Positions 45,445 through 54,002 of a stretch of 64,000 nucleotides of DNA are shown here, one piece after another (within the stretch, counting starts at the first letter, position 1; each line of letters starts with the position of its first letter). This stretch comes from Bin55 sp964511425 (lineage in GTDB: Bacteria > Pseudomonadota > Gammaproteobacteria > Pseudomonadales > Azotimanducaceae), in contig CAZEFI010000005.1 in the NCBI GenBank assembly GCA_964511425.1, positions 21,529-85,528 on the forward strand. The letters are read 5' to 3'. The notes below the pieces were generated by a model. The model saw only the letters and a list, made by a program, of their open reading frames with translations, was not told the origin of the DNA and made no database searches. The position numbers and the translations under genes are program-made.

Positions 45445-45608
45445 GACAACGAGCGGAGGGAGGTGAGGTGATCCAAAATCGCAAGTCAATCCATAGTTAA
45501 AGCATAAATTGACAGCGGCTGAGTGTTCCAGTCTTTAGTTTTAAAGCTTTAGTCCGCGCACGAAGAATAGAGGTCGGAGCGCGGTTAATCTCACTGTTGA
45601 GATCTGTC

Positions 45609-47480
45609 CTATTCAATCCCAAGTACTGTTCGTTCTTTGTCTGTCAGAAACGACTCAAGATGATCGATTTGTTCGTCAGTGTAAGGGGAATTTGAAGACT
45701 TTGCCGCTTTCTGAAGGAGCTTGAGAGCTGCTTTCGCTTGTGCTTCAGGAGTTGGGAGGTCGTCAATGTGTTTGAAGGCCTGTTGTGGAGAAAATCTCGA
45801 CAGGAGTTCGCCAAAAAACTCAGCATGATCGTCTTCCGGTAACTCTTCTGTCAACTCGATCGCAGAGTTCATGTTGCGATCTTGACGGAAATAAGTCAGT
45901 CCGATCGCTACATAGGCGTTGAGTCGTCCCGGTCCCTCTCGTACTTGTGGCAGCAATTCTCTAGCCTTCGTTATATCCTGATGAGCGATCGAACCGACGA
46001 TACTTCCTTCCCAACCAGAACCAGTTTCATCGACAGGATACTTGAGAGCAAGTTCAACTAAGGATGGAGCTGTATCGGGGCGAACACGATATAAAAGATC
46101 CTGCAGTAAGCTAGTGCGAGATTTACCCGAAGGGAGTTCCAATCCAGGGTTATCTAAGAACCACGTGAATGCTTCGTCGATGTCTTCACGTGCCCAGTTC
46201 TGGAGTAGATTCCCCATGATGTTCCATTTGGTTTCTGGATCAGATATCTCGTCCAGATATTCGGTGGTTTCTTTGGGATGGCGTGCACTCATCATCCATA
46301 TCCCCTCTGCAAGCGCGACCTCTCTGTACTCAAGTGGAAGCAAATGCAACTGTTGGACCACCTCCATCGGTCGGTCTCCGATCCAAGTCTCAATCACAAG
46401 TTCTTCCAAGCGTTTCCTGAGTTGATCGAAGGGGACGTTCGACATAGCCACTAGTGCCGAGGTGGGATCCAAGTAAGACCATTGAGCGGCGTATTCAAAC
46501 AAAACAGGTCTGGCAGTTTCGTGAAACAGTTGCACCGCCTGTTCAAAGACGGTACCGATTTCATCCGTTTGCATTCGGTTGGTTAATGTGCTACTGATTA
46601 AGCGAGTTCGAATACTACGGTCTTGGATAGAGTCTGCCAGTTCTGCAAACTTGGTGTATCCATCCTTCTCAATTACGACCAAACCGATCTGGAATAGTTG
46701 ATCTCTTTCGTCGTCCCCTAATTTTTCAGCACTCAGTACTTTCTTCCATGCTTGGACTGGGTTATCATGAGGTTTATCGCTTTCAATCTTCTTCAGTAAG
46801 GCGTTTGAGTTGTAAGGACTAACCTCTAATCGCGCTGCTACTTGCAACTTCGCATCGTCAGAAAGATCCCGCGCGGCTCGAAATATCTGTTCAAGAGCCA
46901 TGTATTTTCCGTTCCAGCTGAGGGTCGGAACATGATGTTCGGCATACGTCAGAGCTGCGTCAAGGTCAATCACCGTCCAGTCACGATAAATCAGCGAGGC
47001 TAATTGTTCGAACTGTGTTTCGGGAAAAGATCGGGCATGCGAAAGAGCTTGAATTGGATCAAGTGTCGCAAATTTTCGAAAAATCTGAACTTGTGTCGAT
47101 TGCCTTCTTTCAACTCCTTGAATGCTGTGCGACTGGTCAATCAAATCCACTAGCATGAGAATGTCTGCATTTTGTAACATATCGTCGAGTGCTATAGAAC
47201 TTTCGAAAAAGGTTGGTACCTCGAAAATTGATGCGAGGTTTGTAGACCCTCCCCTTACTGTATTAGCTTTGGTGTTTTCTGCATCGTCTGGGGGATTCAC
47301 GCGGCGGACAGCACCAGACTCGTGAGCGTCTGACGTGGAGATTGATTGCACACCCTTCTGTTCAAAGGGATTGAAGAAAATGACTACTCCAATGCATAGG
47401 ACGAGGGACAATCCTGTTCCGATCAGAAGGGGAACAGGCCGAAAGTGTAGGAAGGATTTTTTAACGTCTTGAGCGGGCAC
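45609..47480 (-). CDS. Membrane-anchored alpha-helical repeat protein, paralogue 1
   Basis: 623 aa. A short cytoplasmic tail, one membrane helix (LLIGTGLSLVLCIGVVIFF, about 18-36), a Ser/Thr/Asn-rich linker, then a long array of two-helix repeats of the pattern DPxxALxxAxx...LxxxIxxxWxxxDxxAAL. Examples are DPIQALSHARSFPETQFEQLASLIYRDW and DPTSALVAMSNVPFDQLRK. The block LARELLPQVREGPGRLNAYVAIGL-like (ARELLPQVREGPGRLNAYVA) is shared with paralogues 2 and 3. The repeats suggest a periplasmic HEAT/TPR-like scaffold. Function unknown. It is 105 bp downstream of paralogue 2 on the same strand. Confidence 0.75.
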   Translation of the reverse strand: MPAQDVKKSFLHFRPVPLLIGTGLSLVLCIGVVIFFNPFEQKGVQSISTSDAHESGAVRRVNPPDDAENTKANTVRGGSTNLASIFEVPTFFESSIALDDMLQNADILMLVDLIDQSHSIQGVERRQSTQVQIFRKFATLDPIQALSHARSFPETQFEQLASLIYRDWTVIDLDAALTYAEHHVPTLSWNGKYMALEQIFRAARDLSDDAKLQVAARLEVSPYNSNALLKKIESDKPHDNPVQAWKKVLSAEKLGDDERDQLFQIGLVVIEKDGYTKFAELADSIQDRSIRTRLISSTLTNRMQTDEIGTVFEQAVQLFHETARPVLFEYAAQWSYLDPTSALVAMSNVPFDQLRKRLEELVIETWIGDRPMEVVQQLHLLPLEYREVALAEGIWMMSARHPKETTEYLDEISDPETKWNIMGNLLQNWAREDIDEAFTWFLDNPGLELPSGKSRTSLLQDLLYRVRPDTAPSLVELALKYPVDETGSGWEGSIVGSIAHQDITKARELLPQVREGPGRLNAYVAIGLTYFRQDRNMNSAIELTEELPEDDHAEFFGELLSRFSPQQAFKHIDDLPTPEAQAKAALKLLQKAAKSSNSPYTDEQIDHLESFLTDKERTVLGIE

Positions 47481-47585
47481 CGTGTATTCGCCATGAACGG
47501 ATAAAGAATCGTATATGAGCGAGCAAATAGCGATTCGAAAATAGGGTTTCCAGTAGATCGTTATCCGAATGTACTAGCATCTGAG

Positions 47586-49373
47586 TTATTCGAAAGCTCG
47601 AATTTCTTCGAGTTGTTCTTCGGTGAAGTATCGATGAGAATAGCCGCCGAAGCCAGATTCCCAAATTATGTACCTTGCAGCTTCTTGTTGGTATTTGCGT
47701 TCCGGAAGTAGATCTAAGATCTCGTACAGTTCTACTTGGTCTTTGTTATAGATTGTGTTGATTACTGCTCGATAGTAACTGTCCCGAAAAACCTCTGATA
47801 AATCTGAGCCCAACTCGATGGCAGTAGACGACTCATTGTGTCTAACCAAGGCACTACCTATTTCGCTGTATGCTCTCTTCTTCGTGTCGTCGTGGTCTCG
47901 GACTTGAGGTAACATTTCGATTGCGCGATGTACGTCGGTTCGTGCTAGTATCTTGATAACTTCATACTCCAATCCCACCTGGCCTTCGGCAATCTCTTGA
48001 CTGAATGCCGTGTTTAGGGCAAGCTCGGGATCTTCTTCTACAAGTGCTGGTATGACTCTCTGCAATAACATTGGTCGTAGCGATTTTTCTTGTGAACCAA
48101 TCCAGTTGAGTGCTGAATGAGCATCTACTGATGCCCACTCTTCGACGAGATCGCGTCCCAACTCTTCGATGCCATCGGGTATTTCTTGCAGAAGCTCTAC
48201 AGCATCTTGAGGGGACAGGCGAACAATCTTTTGTATTGCGTCTCCGCGCATGGACTGAAGATAATGACTCGGCAAATACTTGGGGAGGTGTTCAAACGCC
48301 TCGTAAGGAGCACTTTCAGCCCAGGCAAAGCTAATGTTTCGCATTAACCTGTCTTTTGTATTCGAGGGGTGAAAGTCTAATTTGAATACTGTGTCCAGTG
48401 CCGCAGCCGGATCGGTATCTGCCCAGACGTCTACGATGGTGAAGGCGGCAGCGTTTCGAGCACGGTCGCTAAACTCGTTGATCAACTCGAACGCTTGGCG
48501 TGGATCGTCTTGAGCGATGGGTTTAATTATCGGTTCGAGAATCCAACTTGGTTGGTCCAAATCGGTTACCGACTCAAACGCTTCAAATATGACATCAAAG
48601 CCTTCACGAGCCACCCACAGTTCGAGAATGGATGCTAAAGACTGAGCTTGGAAAACATTATTTTGGGTATCTTCTACGATAGCGTTCCAAGCACCTTGTG
48701 GATCATGGAATGCGCGTGCAATGTGAATCTGCTCTAGAATTTCAGTACCAATGGATTCATGCCCGAATTCGAGCGCGAGTTCCATAATACGATCTTCGGA
48801 CCAGTCATCCTGCATTCTTAGGATCGCTTTCAAAGCGATGCGTCGATCCGAACTTCCGAGAGTTTTAGCGTGTTGTATAGCGGCATCCACGTCCGAGGTT
48901 GCCCACTCAAGAAAGATGGCCTTAACAATAGGTGCTCGCCGATTCCAAGCGATATCGAACGTGTGTTTCATTGCCTCCAGAGGCTCAATAACTGCGAAAC
49001 GACGTAAGATTTCGACTTGAATAGTTAATCTTTGTTCTTCGGGACGAATATCCTTTGATTGTTCCAGCAACGAAATCACACGTTGTCGGTCCGCTGTCGC
49101 CAGTAATGCTCGAAGAGCTACTGATCTCGCGTAGTCATCCTGATAGGTATCAAGGCTTTCGAGGTCACGGGGGAGAGATATTTTCAGTGTGGAATGAACT
49201 TCTGATTGAGACTGGCGTTCTATCGGCGCAACACTGCCTGTCGACTCTGTGGTGGACTTTTTGTCTTCCGTCGAGAGCGATCCATAGACCCACAGTCCAA
49301 GTCCACACAACACGATAGGAGCTAACAATCCTACGCTAAACCAAATAAGGACGGGGAAGCGGCGATCTACCAT
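47586..49373 (-). CDS. Membrane-anchored alpha-helical repeat protein, paralogue 2
   Basis: 595 aa with the same plan as its neighbour: an N-terminal membrane helix (VLIWFSVGLLAPIVLCGLGLWVY), a linker, then repeats such as EPLEAMKHTFDIAWNRRAPIVKAIFLEWATSDVDAAIQHA. Close to paralogue 3 are ALNWIGSQEKSLRPMLLQ, EEDPELALNTAFSQ and RAIEMLPQVRDHDDTKKRAYSEIG. The C-terminus has YFTEEQLEEIRAFE, like the YTDEQIDHLESF of paralogue 1. No enzymatic motif is seen. It reads away from tRNA-Leu(UAA). Confidence 0.75.
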   Translation of the reverse strand: MVDRRFPVLIWFSVGLLAPIVLCGLGLWVYGSLSTEDKKSTTESTGSVAPIERQSQSEVHSTLKISLPRDLESLDTYQDDYARSVALRALLATADRQRVISLLEQSKDIRPEEQRLTIQVEILRRFAVIEPLEAMKHTFDIAWNRRAPIVKAIFLEWATSDVDAAIQHAKTLGSSDRRIALKAILRMQDDWSEDRIMELALEFGHESIGTEILEQIHIARAFHDPQGAWNAIVEDTQNNVFQAQSLASILELWVAREGFDVIFEAFESVTDLDQPSWILEPIIKPIAQDDPRQAFELINEFSDRARNAAAFTIVDVWADTDPAAALDTVFKLDFHPSNTKDRLMRNISFAWAESAPYEAFEHLPKYLPSHYLQSMRGDAIQKIVRLSPQDAVELLQEIPDGIEELGRDLVEEWASVDAHSALNWIGSQEKSLRPMLLQRVIPALVEEDPELALNTAFSQEIAEGQVGLEYEVIKILARTDVHRAIEMLPQVRDHDDTKKRAYSEIGSALVRHNESSTAIELGSDLSEVFRDSYYRAVINTIYNKDQVELYEILDLLPERKYQQEAARYIIWESGFGGYSHRYFTEEQLEEIRAFE

Positions 49374-49513
49374 TTTTGGGTTCGGAACTGTCTTCTACAA
49401 GCTCGATTGACATTATAACACGACCTTCGAGCAGTACTGTCCGTGTCGAATCGTTCTATGAACGATCCTCGTGTTTTTGACGAACGGGTACGATTATCGG
49501 TTTTTTATGTAAA

Positions 49514-49834
49514 TGGTGCCCGGGGCCGGAATCGAACCGGCACGGAGTTACCTCCGAGGGATTTTCGTACCACTACGACTTTCGTCGCGGATCCTAGAGA
49601 TCGATTGTGGTCTGGACTTTCTCTTCACCTTCCAAATTAAATTGACCAGAAGGGGGAGCCGTTAAGTCTCTACACTTTCAATAGTAAGAATATTGCTATC
49701 GCTTAGCTCGGGATTGCCACGATCTCACGGACCGAAGTTTCCCCGAATTTGACTCCATTCATCGTAGGTGTCGCCACCCACATGCTCAAATTTTCGATTA
49801 AGTCCCTTGCGTCTACCTATTTCGCCACCCGGGC
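49514..49834 (-). tRNA. Split tRNA-Leu (UAA) with group I intron
   Basis: The two exons are 49800-49834 (35 nt) and 49514-49565 (52 nt, encoded CCA included), giving an 87-nt tRNA. The acceptor stem is GCCCGGG / CCCGGGC. The anticodon arm re-forms as AGGGA-CTTAAAA-TCCCT after joining, with anticodon TAA interrupted after its U34. The long variable arm and the D-arm (GGCGAAATAGGTAGACGC) are typical tRNA-Leu. The gene corresponds to E. coli leuZ, which has no intron and sits beside cysT. Confidence 0.93.
49566..49799 (-). other. Group I (IC3-like) intron in tRNA-Leu(UAA)
   Basis: A 234-nt self-splicing-type intron. It follows U34 of the anticodon, ends in the required G (49566), and has the core elements in order: P (AATTCGGGGAAAC, 49737-49749), Q (AATCCCGAGC, 49706-49715), R (GTGTAGAGACTTAACGG, 49659-49675) and S (AAGAGAAAGTCC, 49614-49625). 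P4 (TCGGG/CCCGA) and P7 (GACTT/AAGTC) can pair. ACCAC / GTGGT near the 3' end forms a P9-type stem. GAG at intron positions 13-15 can pair with the exon end CTT, giving the terminal U-G pair of P1. There is no room for a homing endonuclease. Confidence 0.9.
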
Positions 49835-49865
49835 ATTACAACTCGTAGAGTAGGTCGATTTATTT

Positions 49866-49892
49866 TAAGAAAAAGTCTCATTTGATTGAGAC
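49866..49892 (-). terminator. Possible intrinsic terminator (minus strand)
   Basis: On the minus strand GTCTCA-ATCAAA-TGAGAC is followed directly by TTTTTCTT, the form of a small intrinsic terminator. It lies 32 bases upstream of the tRNA-Leu(UAA) 5' end, so it would stop minus-strand transcripts arriving from the right. The six-pair stem is short. Confidence 0.35.
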
Positions 49893-50023
49893 CGCTCGAC
49901 ACTCACGGAAAACACTAGAATATCGCCGTTAATGCGTATGTGCCAAGCTTACGATAGTCAGCTTAATAACGACATCTAAAGTGTCGAGTTTTTAGCGTGA
50001 TATACCATGTGGTAATAGTAGGC

Positions 50024-50108
50024 GCCCAGGTGTTGGAACTGGCAGACAAGCAGGATTTAGGTTCCTGTGCCTTCGGGCGTGAGGGTTCGACTCCCTCCCT
50101 GGGCACCA
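50024..50108 (+). tRNA. tRNA-Leu (UAG)
   Basis: 85-nt class II tRNA with encoded CCA. The acceptor stem is GCCCAGG / CCTGGGC and the anticodon loop TTTAGGT carries TAG on a CAGGA / TCCTG stem. The long variable arm is TGCCTTCGGGCGT and the T-arm is GAGGG-TTCGACT-CCCTC. It is uninterrupted and lies 190 bp from, and divergent to, the split tRNA-Leu(UAA). Confidence 0.97.
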
Positions 50109-50153
50109 TATCGTTTCATTGGTAATACCTCAGCTGCAAGCACAACCCGATAA

Positions 50154-50822
50154 GTGCACTTCATTTCACCTGACGATGTAGATTTGGGAACTTTGGAGAT
50201 TCCAAAGAGTGACCGACTGTGTCTCGTAGCTGTTCAAGTAAAGGACTACACGCTTTCACTCTCGAGTGCTGAACAGTCTTACGTGTACTCAGTTAGCAAA
50301 ACTCGGCGAGAACAGTATTCCTCTGGGCGGCGCGCAGCGCAGTTAGGGCTGAGTGCGTTAAACATTTCGGAAATACCAGTTCTCTTTGATGATCGCAAAC
50401 CTGACTGGCCTCCTCACATCGTCGGCAGTATCGCTCATACCGAACGAGTAGCAGTGGCATTGGTTGGTTTTAAACAAGACTTTCGAGGTGTTGGGATCGA
50501 CCTTCTTCCAAGATTTTCTGTTTCTGACAAAGTTCGAAATCGCATATTGCATGAATCAGAGTTAGACATTGTTCACGCGGGAGAGAACAGAGACTTGCAA
50601 ACGGTGTTTTTTTGTGCGAAAGAATCGATCTACAAAGCTACGAATCCAGAAACTGACGAATTTCTAGGATTCCGAGATGTGTGCGTTCAAGCAGATGAGC
50701 TAACGACTGAATTTACAGCAAAGACTTTATCGGAGAAATTGTCATCTGCGCTAGTTGCGCGTGGTCGAGGTTATGTCTTTGAGGTAGCGTGTCATTGGTT
50801 AACGATGTTTTTGATTGAATAG
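50154..50822 (+). CDS. 4'-phosphopantetheinyl transferase (EntD/Sfp superfamily)
   Basis: Transfers phosphopantetheine from CoA to carrier-protein serines. The family motifs are GSIAHTERVAVALVG, the magnesium-binding GVGIDLLPR and FCAKESIYKA (residues ~152-161). It is 222 aa, close to EntD. The start is GTG at 50154. No siderophore or polyketide genes are in the window, so its carrier protein may be AcpP or lie elsewhere. Confidence 0.88.
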   Translation: MHFISPDDVDLGTLEIPKSDRLCLVAVQVKDYTLSLSSAEQSYVYSVSKTRREQYSSGRRAAQLGLSALNISEIPVLFDDRKPDWPPHIVGSIAHTERVAVALVGFKQDFRGVGIDLLPRFSVSDKVRNRILHESELDIVHAGENRDLQTVFFCAKESIYKATNPETDEFLGFRDVCVQADELTTEFTAKTLSEKLSSALVARGRGYVFEVACHWLTMFLIE

Positions 50823-51172
50823 ACCTATTGTCAATGATTGATGCGTACGTTGTTTAGAACGGCGTGACCTTTGGAACAAACTAGTATTCAGTTTGACGCA
50901 CAAGGCTAACACATTGTTCCACAAACCATGCTCTAACCCGTTTTCAGTTTACTACTTTGTTTTGCGAAGCTTACGCTTCGAAGCATCCAATCAGTCACCA
51001 AACACGCAAAAAACATAATTCCTGTGAACGCAATCAATAAGTTTTGAATGTAATGTCTTTACGTACATTGCATCAGAGAAAACAAACTCTCATATTCTCA
51101 CGAATAGGTAACCAACAGACAAAGGTGTTCATCTAATTTACTTTTAAGGAGAATTCCCCTAACGAGGTAAAC
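50823..51172. other. Intergenic region upstream of paralogue 3
   Basis: 350 bp without a gene. It holds a perfect 6-bp hairpin CGAAGC-TTAC-GCTTCG at 50965-50980, preceded by a T-rich stretch and not followed by T residues, so it is a poor terminator. The downstream part is AT-rich with a clear AAGGAG at 51147-51152, though that lies about 20 bases from the ATG at 51173. Confidence 0.45.
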
Positions 51173-52822
51173 ATGAGCATAACGTCAACTGGAAAACTAC
51201 GTTCCATCGGACTAATCGTACTTGGCATCGTCGCTGGAGCTTCCATTTCAACGTTTGTAACGATCTCAATAATGAACTTCGCCAATGAAGCTGGGAAGGT
51301 TTCGCGGCACACAGCGGACGTATCGGTGGATCAACCTACGGACTCACTAGGCGCATCTCTTCAAAACGCGGGAAGGGAACAACACGCGCTCGAAACACAG
51401 AATGAGTCAAGCGTTGGCGCGTCGTTCGATAATCCTATTGATTCGTGGAATACGTTAATAAACGATGAAGTTAATGACATCACGCAACTTACCAGTTTGC
51501 TGGAAGTAGTAGGAATATTGGTAGAACAAGAGGGTATCCGAGCACTCGATCAAATCATCAACACGCCCTTGGATGAAAGCATACGAGAAACTATCCTGAC
51601 GTCTGTGGTGCACATTGCTGCCCTGAAAGATCCACAAAGTGCTTTTCATGAAGCGCTGTCTTTATCGCGCGAGGCACAAGAACTCGCACTTCCGGCAATA
51701 GTCGAGGCTTGGGCTTACGTAGATCCCATGGTCGCGTTCGAAACTATATCCAATCTCGAAAAGAGTGGTATGCGCGCAACGTTACAGGGAACGCTGATCG
51801 GTGCGTGGGCTGAAAACAATTCTCAAGACTTGTTCGACAATCTAGATTTCTTGCCTGAGAGATTACGAGCAAAAGGAAAGGAGTTAGCTATGTTGGCTAT
51901 CGCTCGTTCCTCTCCCGTTGATGCGATTGAATTTTTGGAGAGTGTCGATGACTTGATAAAGAAACGAGAACTCGCCACAACCATAGCCACTCATTGGGCT
52001 CAGCTTGATGTTTACGGTGCTCTCAATTGGGCTACGTCTTCACAACTGTCCGACGAACGCACTCGACACGAAGTACTCAGCATCGTTCTTCGGGAACTAG
52101 CCGACAAAGATCCAGAGTTAGCATTGCAAACCGCTTTAAGTCAACCGCTTTACGAGTCCGCATTCGGCATCGGTAATGGATTGGAGGAGGTCGTCATCGG
52201 ACAAGTTGCGAAACATGACCTAAACAGAGCCATTTCAATGTTGCAGCAAGTGCGAGAAGGAGACACACGCGTCGAAGCGTACAAGTCCATCGCCCGAGAG
52301 TTGGTGTTGAATGCAGAGTACGATCGCGCGCTCGAACTGGGGCAGCAGTTGACAGAAGATGAAAGGAAGGATTATTTGAATACTGTATTTGCTTTATGGG
52401 CTCAGGAAGAACCGATAGCAATGTTGGAGGCGTTAAATACCTCAATTGCAGATCCAGATCTGAAAGCCAAAGGCGCAGCAACACTTTTAACCCAGAACTT
52501 AGTGAACACCAATGTTTTTGACGAAAGCCAAGTAGCACAATTGACTAGTATGATCGGAGAAGGAACCGTAGTAACATTCGGTGGTGATGCGGAAGGATTG
52601 TTTGCTGGTCAGATGTTTAAACAGGGTGAAAGTGTAATTATTCCAATGACTCAAAACGCAACCGATTCATCAACGATTCTTGATGCAAAAGAGTTGCAGA
52701 AATCTTTGCAGAAATCAATGGAAGAGAGCATCGGTGAAGCACTAAAAAGTATAGGTGCATCAGCTGGAAATGTTGAGGTGAAGACGGAGTTGAAAAATGC
52801 CAAAAAAGAAGATTCTGACTAG
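51173..52822 (+). CDS. Membrane-anchored alpha-helical repeat protein, paralogue 3
   Basis: 549 aa. A membrane helix (about residues 12-34, SIGLIVLGIVAGASISTFVTISI) and a linker precede repeats like those of paralogues 1 and 2: DPQSAFHEALSLSREAQELALPAIVEAWAYVDPMVAFETI and WAQLDVYGALNWATSSQ. The core ADKDPELALQTALSQPLYESAFGIGNGLEEVVIGQVAKHDLNRAISMLQQVREGD matches paralogue 2 closely. A different C-terminal tail adds a charged helix (DAKELQKSLQKSMEESIGEALKSIG). It is on the opposite strand, separated from the other two by both tRNA-Leu genes and the PPTase. Confidence 0.75.
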   Translation: MSITSTGKLRSIGLIVLGIVAGASISTFVTISIMNFANEAGKVSRHTADVSVDQPTDSLGASLQNAGREQHALETQNESSVGASFDNPIDSWNTLINDEVNDITQLTSLLEVVGILVEQEGIRALDQIINTPLDESIRETILTSVVHIAALKDPQSAFHEALSLSREAQELALPAIVEAWAYVDPMVAFETISNLEKSGMRATLQGTLIGAWAENNSQDLFDNLDFLPERLRAKGKELAMLAIARSSPVDAIEFLESVDDLIKKRELATTIATHWAQLDVYGALNWATSSQLSDERTRHEVLSIVLRELADKDPELALQTALSQPLYESAFGIGNGLEEVVIGQVAKHDLNRAISMLQQVREGDTRVEAYKSIARELVLNAEYDRALELGQQLTEDERKDYLNTVFALWAQEEPIAMLEALNTSIADPDLKAKGAATLLTQNLVNTNVFDESQVAQLTSMIGEGTVVTFGGDAEGLFAGQMFKQGESVIIPMTQNATDSSTILDAKELQKSLQKSMEESIGEALKSIGASAGNVEVKTELKNAKKEDSD

Positions 52823-52973
52823 GCGCTTTTATTCGAAACAAGACGGGATCGTGTAAGAGTTTCTACAGTTTGCTCCATTTCGCCAGTGGAGTGAAAATAG
52901 CGTACGCGCGGGAATCTGCTGGCTGGTAATTGGTACTAGAGGTGTCTACCTAGCGTGCCTTTCAAGCTAAGGA

Positions 52974-53158
52974 TTAAGGATTGATTGATTCGTCCGCTAA
53001 TTCGTCGAGAATGCGTTCACGTATTTCTCGCTTGTATATCTTTTCCGATGCTGTTCTTGGTAAGCGCTCAGTTCGAATCCAAATGTGTTCAGGAACTTTG
53101 AACCGAGCGAGATATTGTTGAGCCCAGTCTTGAATCTCTTGAGCAGTCAATATTCCTT
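52974..53158. repeat. Left copy of long direct repeat flanking the island
   Basis: Over 160 aligned bases (52999-53158 against 63841-64000) I count 10 mismatches and no gaps, about 94 % identity. Weaker similarity reaches back to about 52974. The repeat is the 3' end of the acyl-CoA synthetase genes, in the same orientation. Confidence 0.9.
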
Positions 53159-53914
53159 CCTGTTCGACGCAAACAACACACGCTAGAGCTTCGCCAAGCC
53201 TCGTATCTGGAATTCCAAAGACTGTACACTCGATGATGCTTGGGTGTTCGTACAAAACCGCTTCGACCTCTTGGCAGCTGATATTTTCTCCTCCGCGAAG
53301 TACGATGTCTTTTTTCCGATCGGTAATGTAGACGAAACCTTCTTCATCCAGATAACCAACATCTCCCGACTTTACCCAGCCATCAGACACTGCAGAACCA
53401 GTCGCATCAGGATCGTTCCAATACTCTAAACAGTTCATGATGCCCCAAATGCACAACTCGCCAGTTTCTCCTTGAGGTAGGTCGTTACCGGCATCGTCGA
53501 TAGTCTTGATTTTCGTAATGGGTGGTATTGCTTGACCGCAACTTTTAGGTCGAAGTTTGAAGGCATTGCCCGTGATACTAGTCGCAAATCCCTGTGTTTC
53601 GGTCATTCCCCAGCCCGTGGACTGGCCACCCTTGGCAAGTTTTTGATCGATTTTTTGGAGTGTTCTGGTGCCATAGGAGCACCACCCCCACTGGCGGTTT
53701 GTAAGGTACTGATGTCATATTTGTGGAGGTTCGGTGATTGTGTAAGTTCCCAGGACATAGTAGGCACTCCATTGAACGCGGTGATCTTCTCTTCTTGAAT
53801 AATCCTTAGAGCTTCTTCAACGTCCCATTTATACATTCCTACGAGTTTCCTTCCTCCTCGAAAGGAGGTGAGCTTTGCACCGCGGACCCAGTAACATGAA
53901 ACGAGGGCAAAGGG
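52974..53914 (-). pseudogene. Broken acyl-CoA synthetase (AMP-binding) 3' fragment
   Basis: Remnant of an ANL-superfamily acyl-CoA synthetase. The fragment begins near PLPSFHVTGSAVQ, shifts frame near 53874, reads RGGRKLVGMYKWDVEEALRIIQEEKITAFNGVPTMSWEL, and shifts again at a run of six A (53651-53656). It then continues TGWGMTETQG, KSGDVGYLDEEGFVYITDRKKDIVLRGGENISCQEVE and the catalytic-Lys motif PRTASEKIYKREIRE. Both shifts are repaired by restoring one A in an A run. The N-terminal half of the gene is absent. A homologous copy starts at the right edge of the window. Sequencing error could explain the shifts but not the missing half. Confidence 0.85.
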
Positions 53915-54002
53915 ACATATTCAGTAACTCCAACTCCAAGTTGAGACACTCTCTATATAATAAAAAAACGAATTTCATCTAAGTTAATTTAAGGAAATTA
54001 TT

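Noticed and set aside
49514..49834. tmRNA (ssrA) or two adjacent half tRNAs
   Set aside because: The ends resemble a tRNA enclosing about 230 nt, as in tmRNA, but there is no tag reading frame, the outer parts form a full tRNA-Leu with a complete anticodon arm, and the inside has group I core elements.
50024..50108. tRNA-Leu(UAG) as an attachment site of an integrated element
   Set aside because: I found no second copy of its 3' end nearby and no integrase gene; the island boundaries at 53.0 and 63.8 kb do not touch a tRNA.
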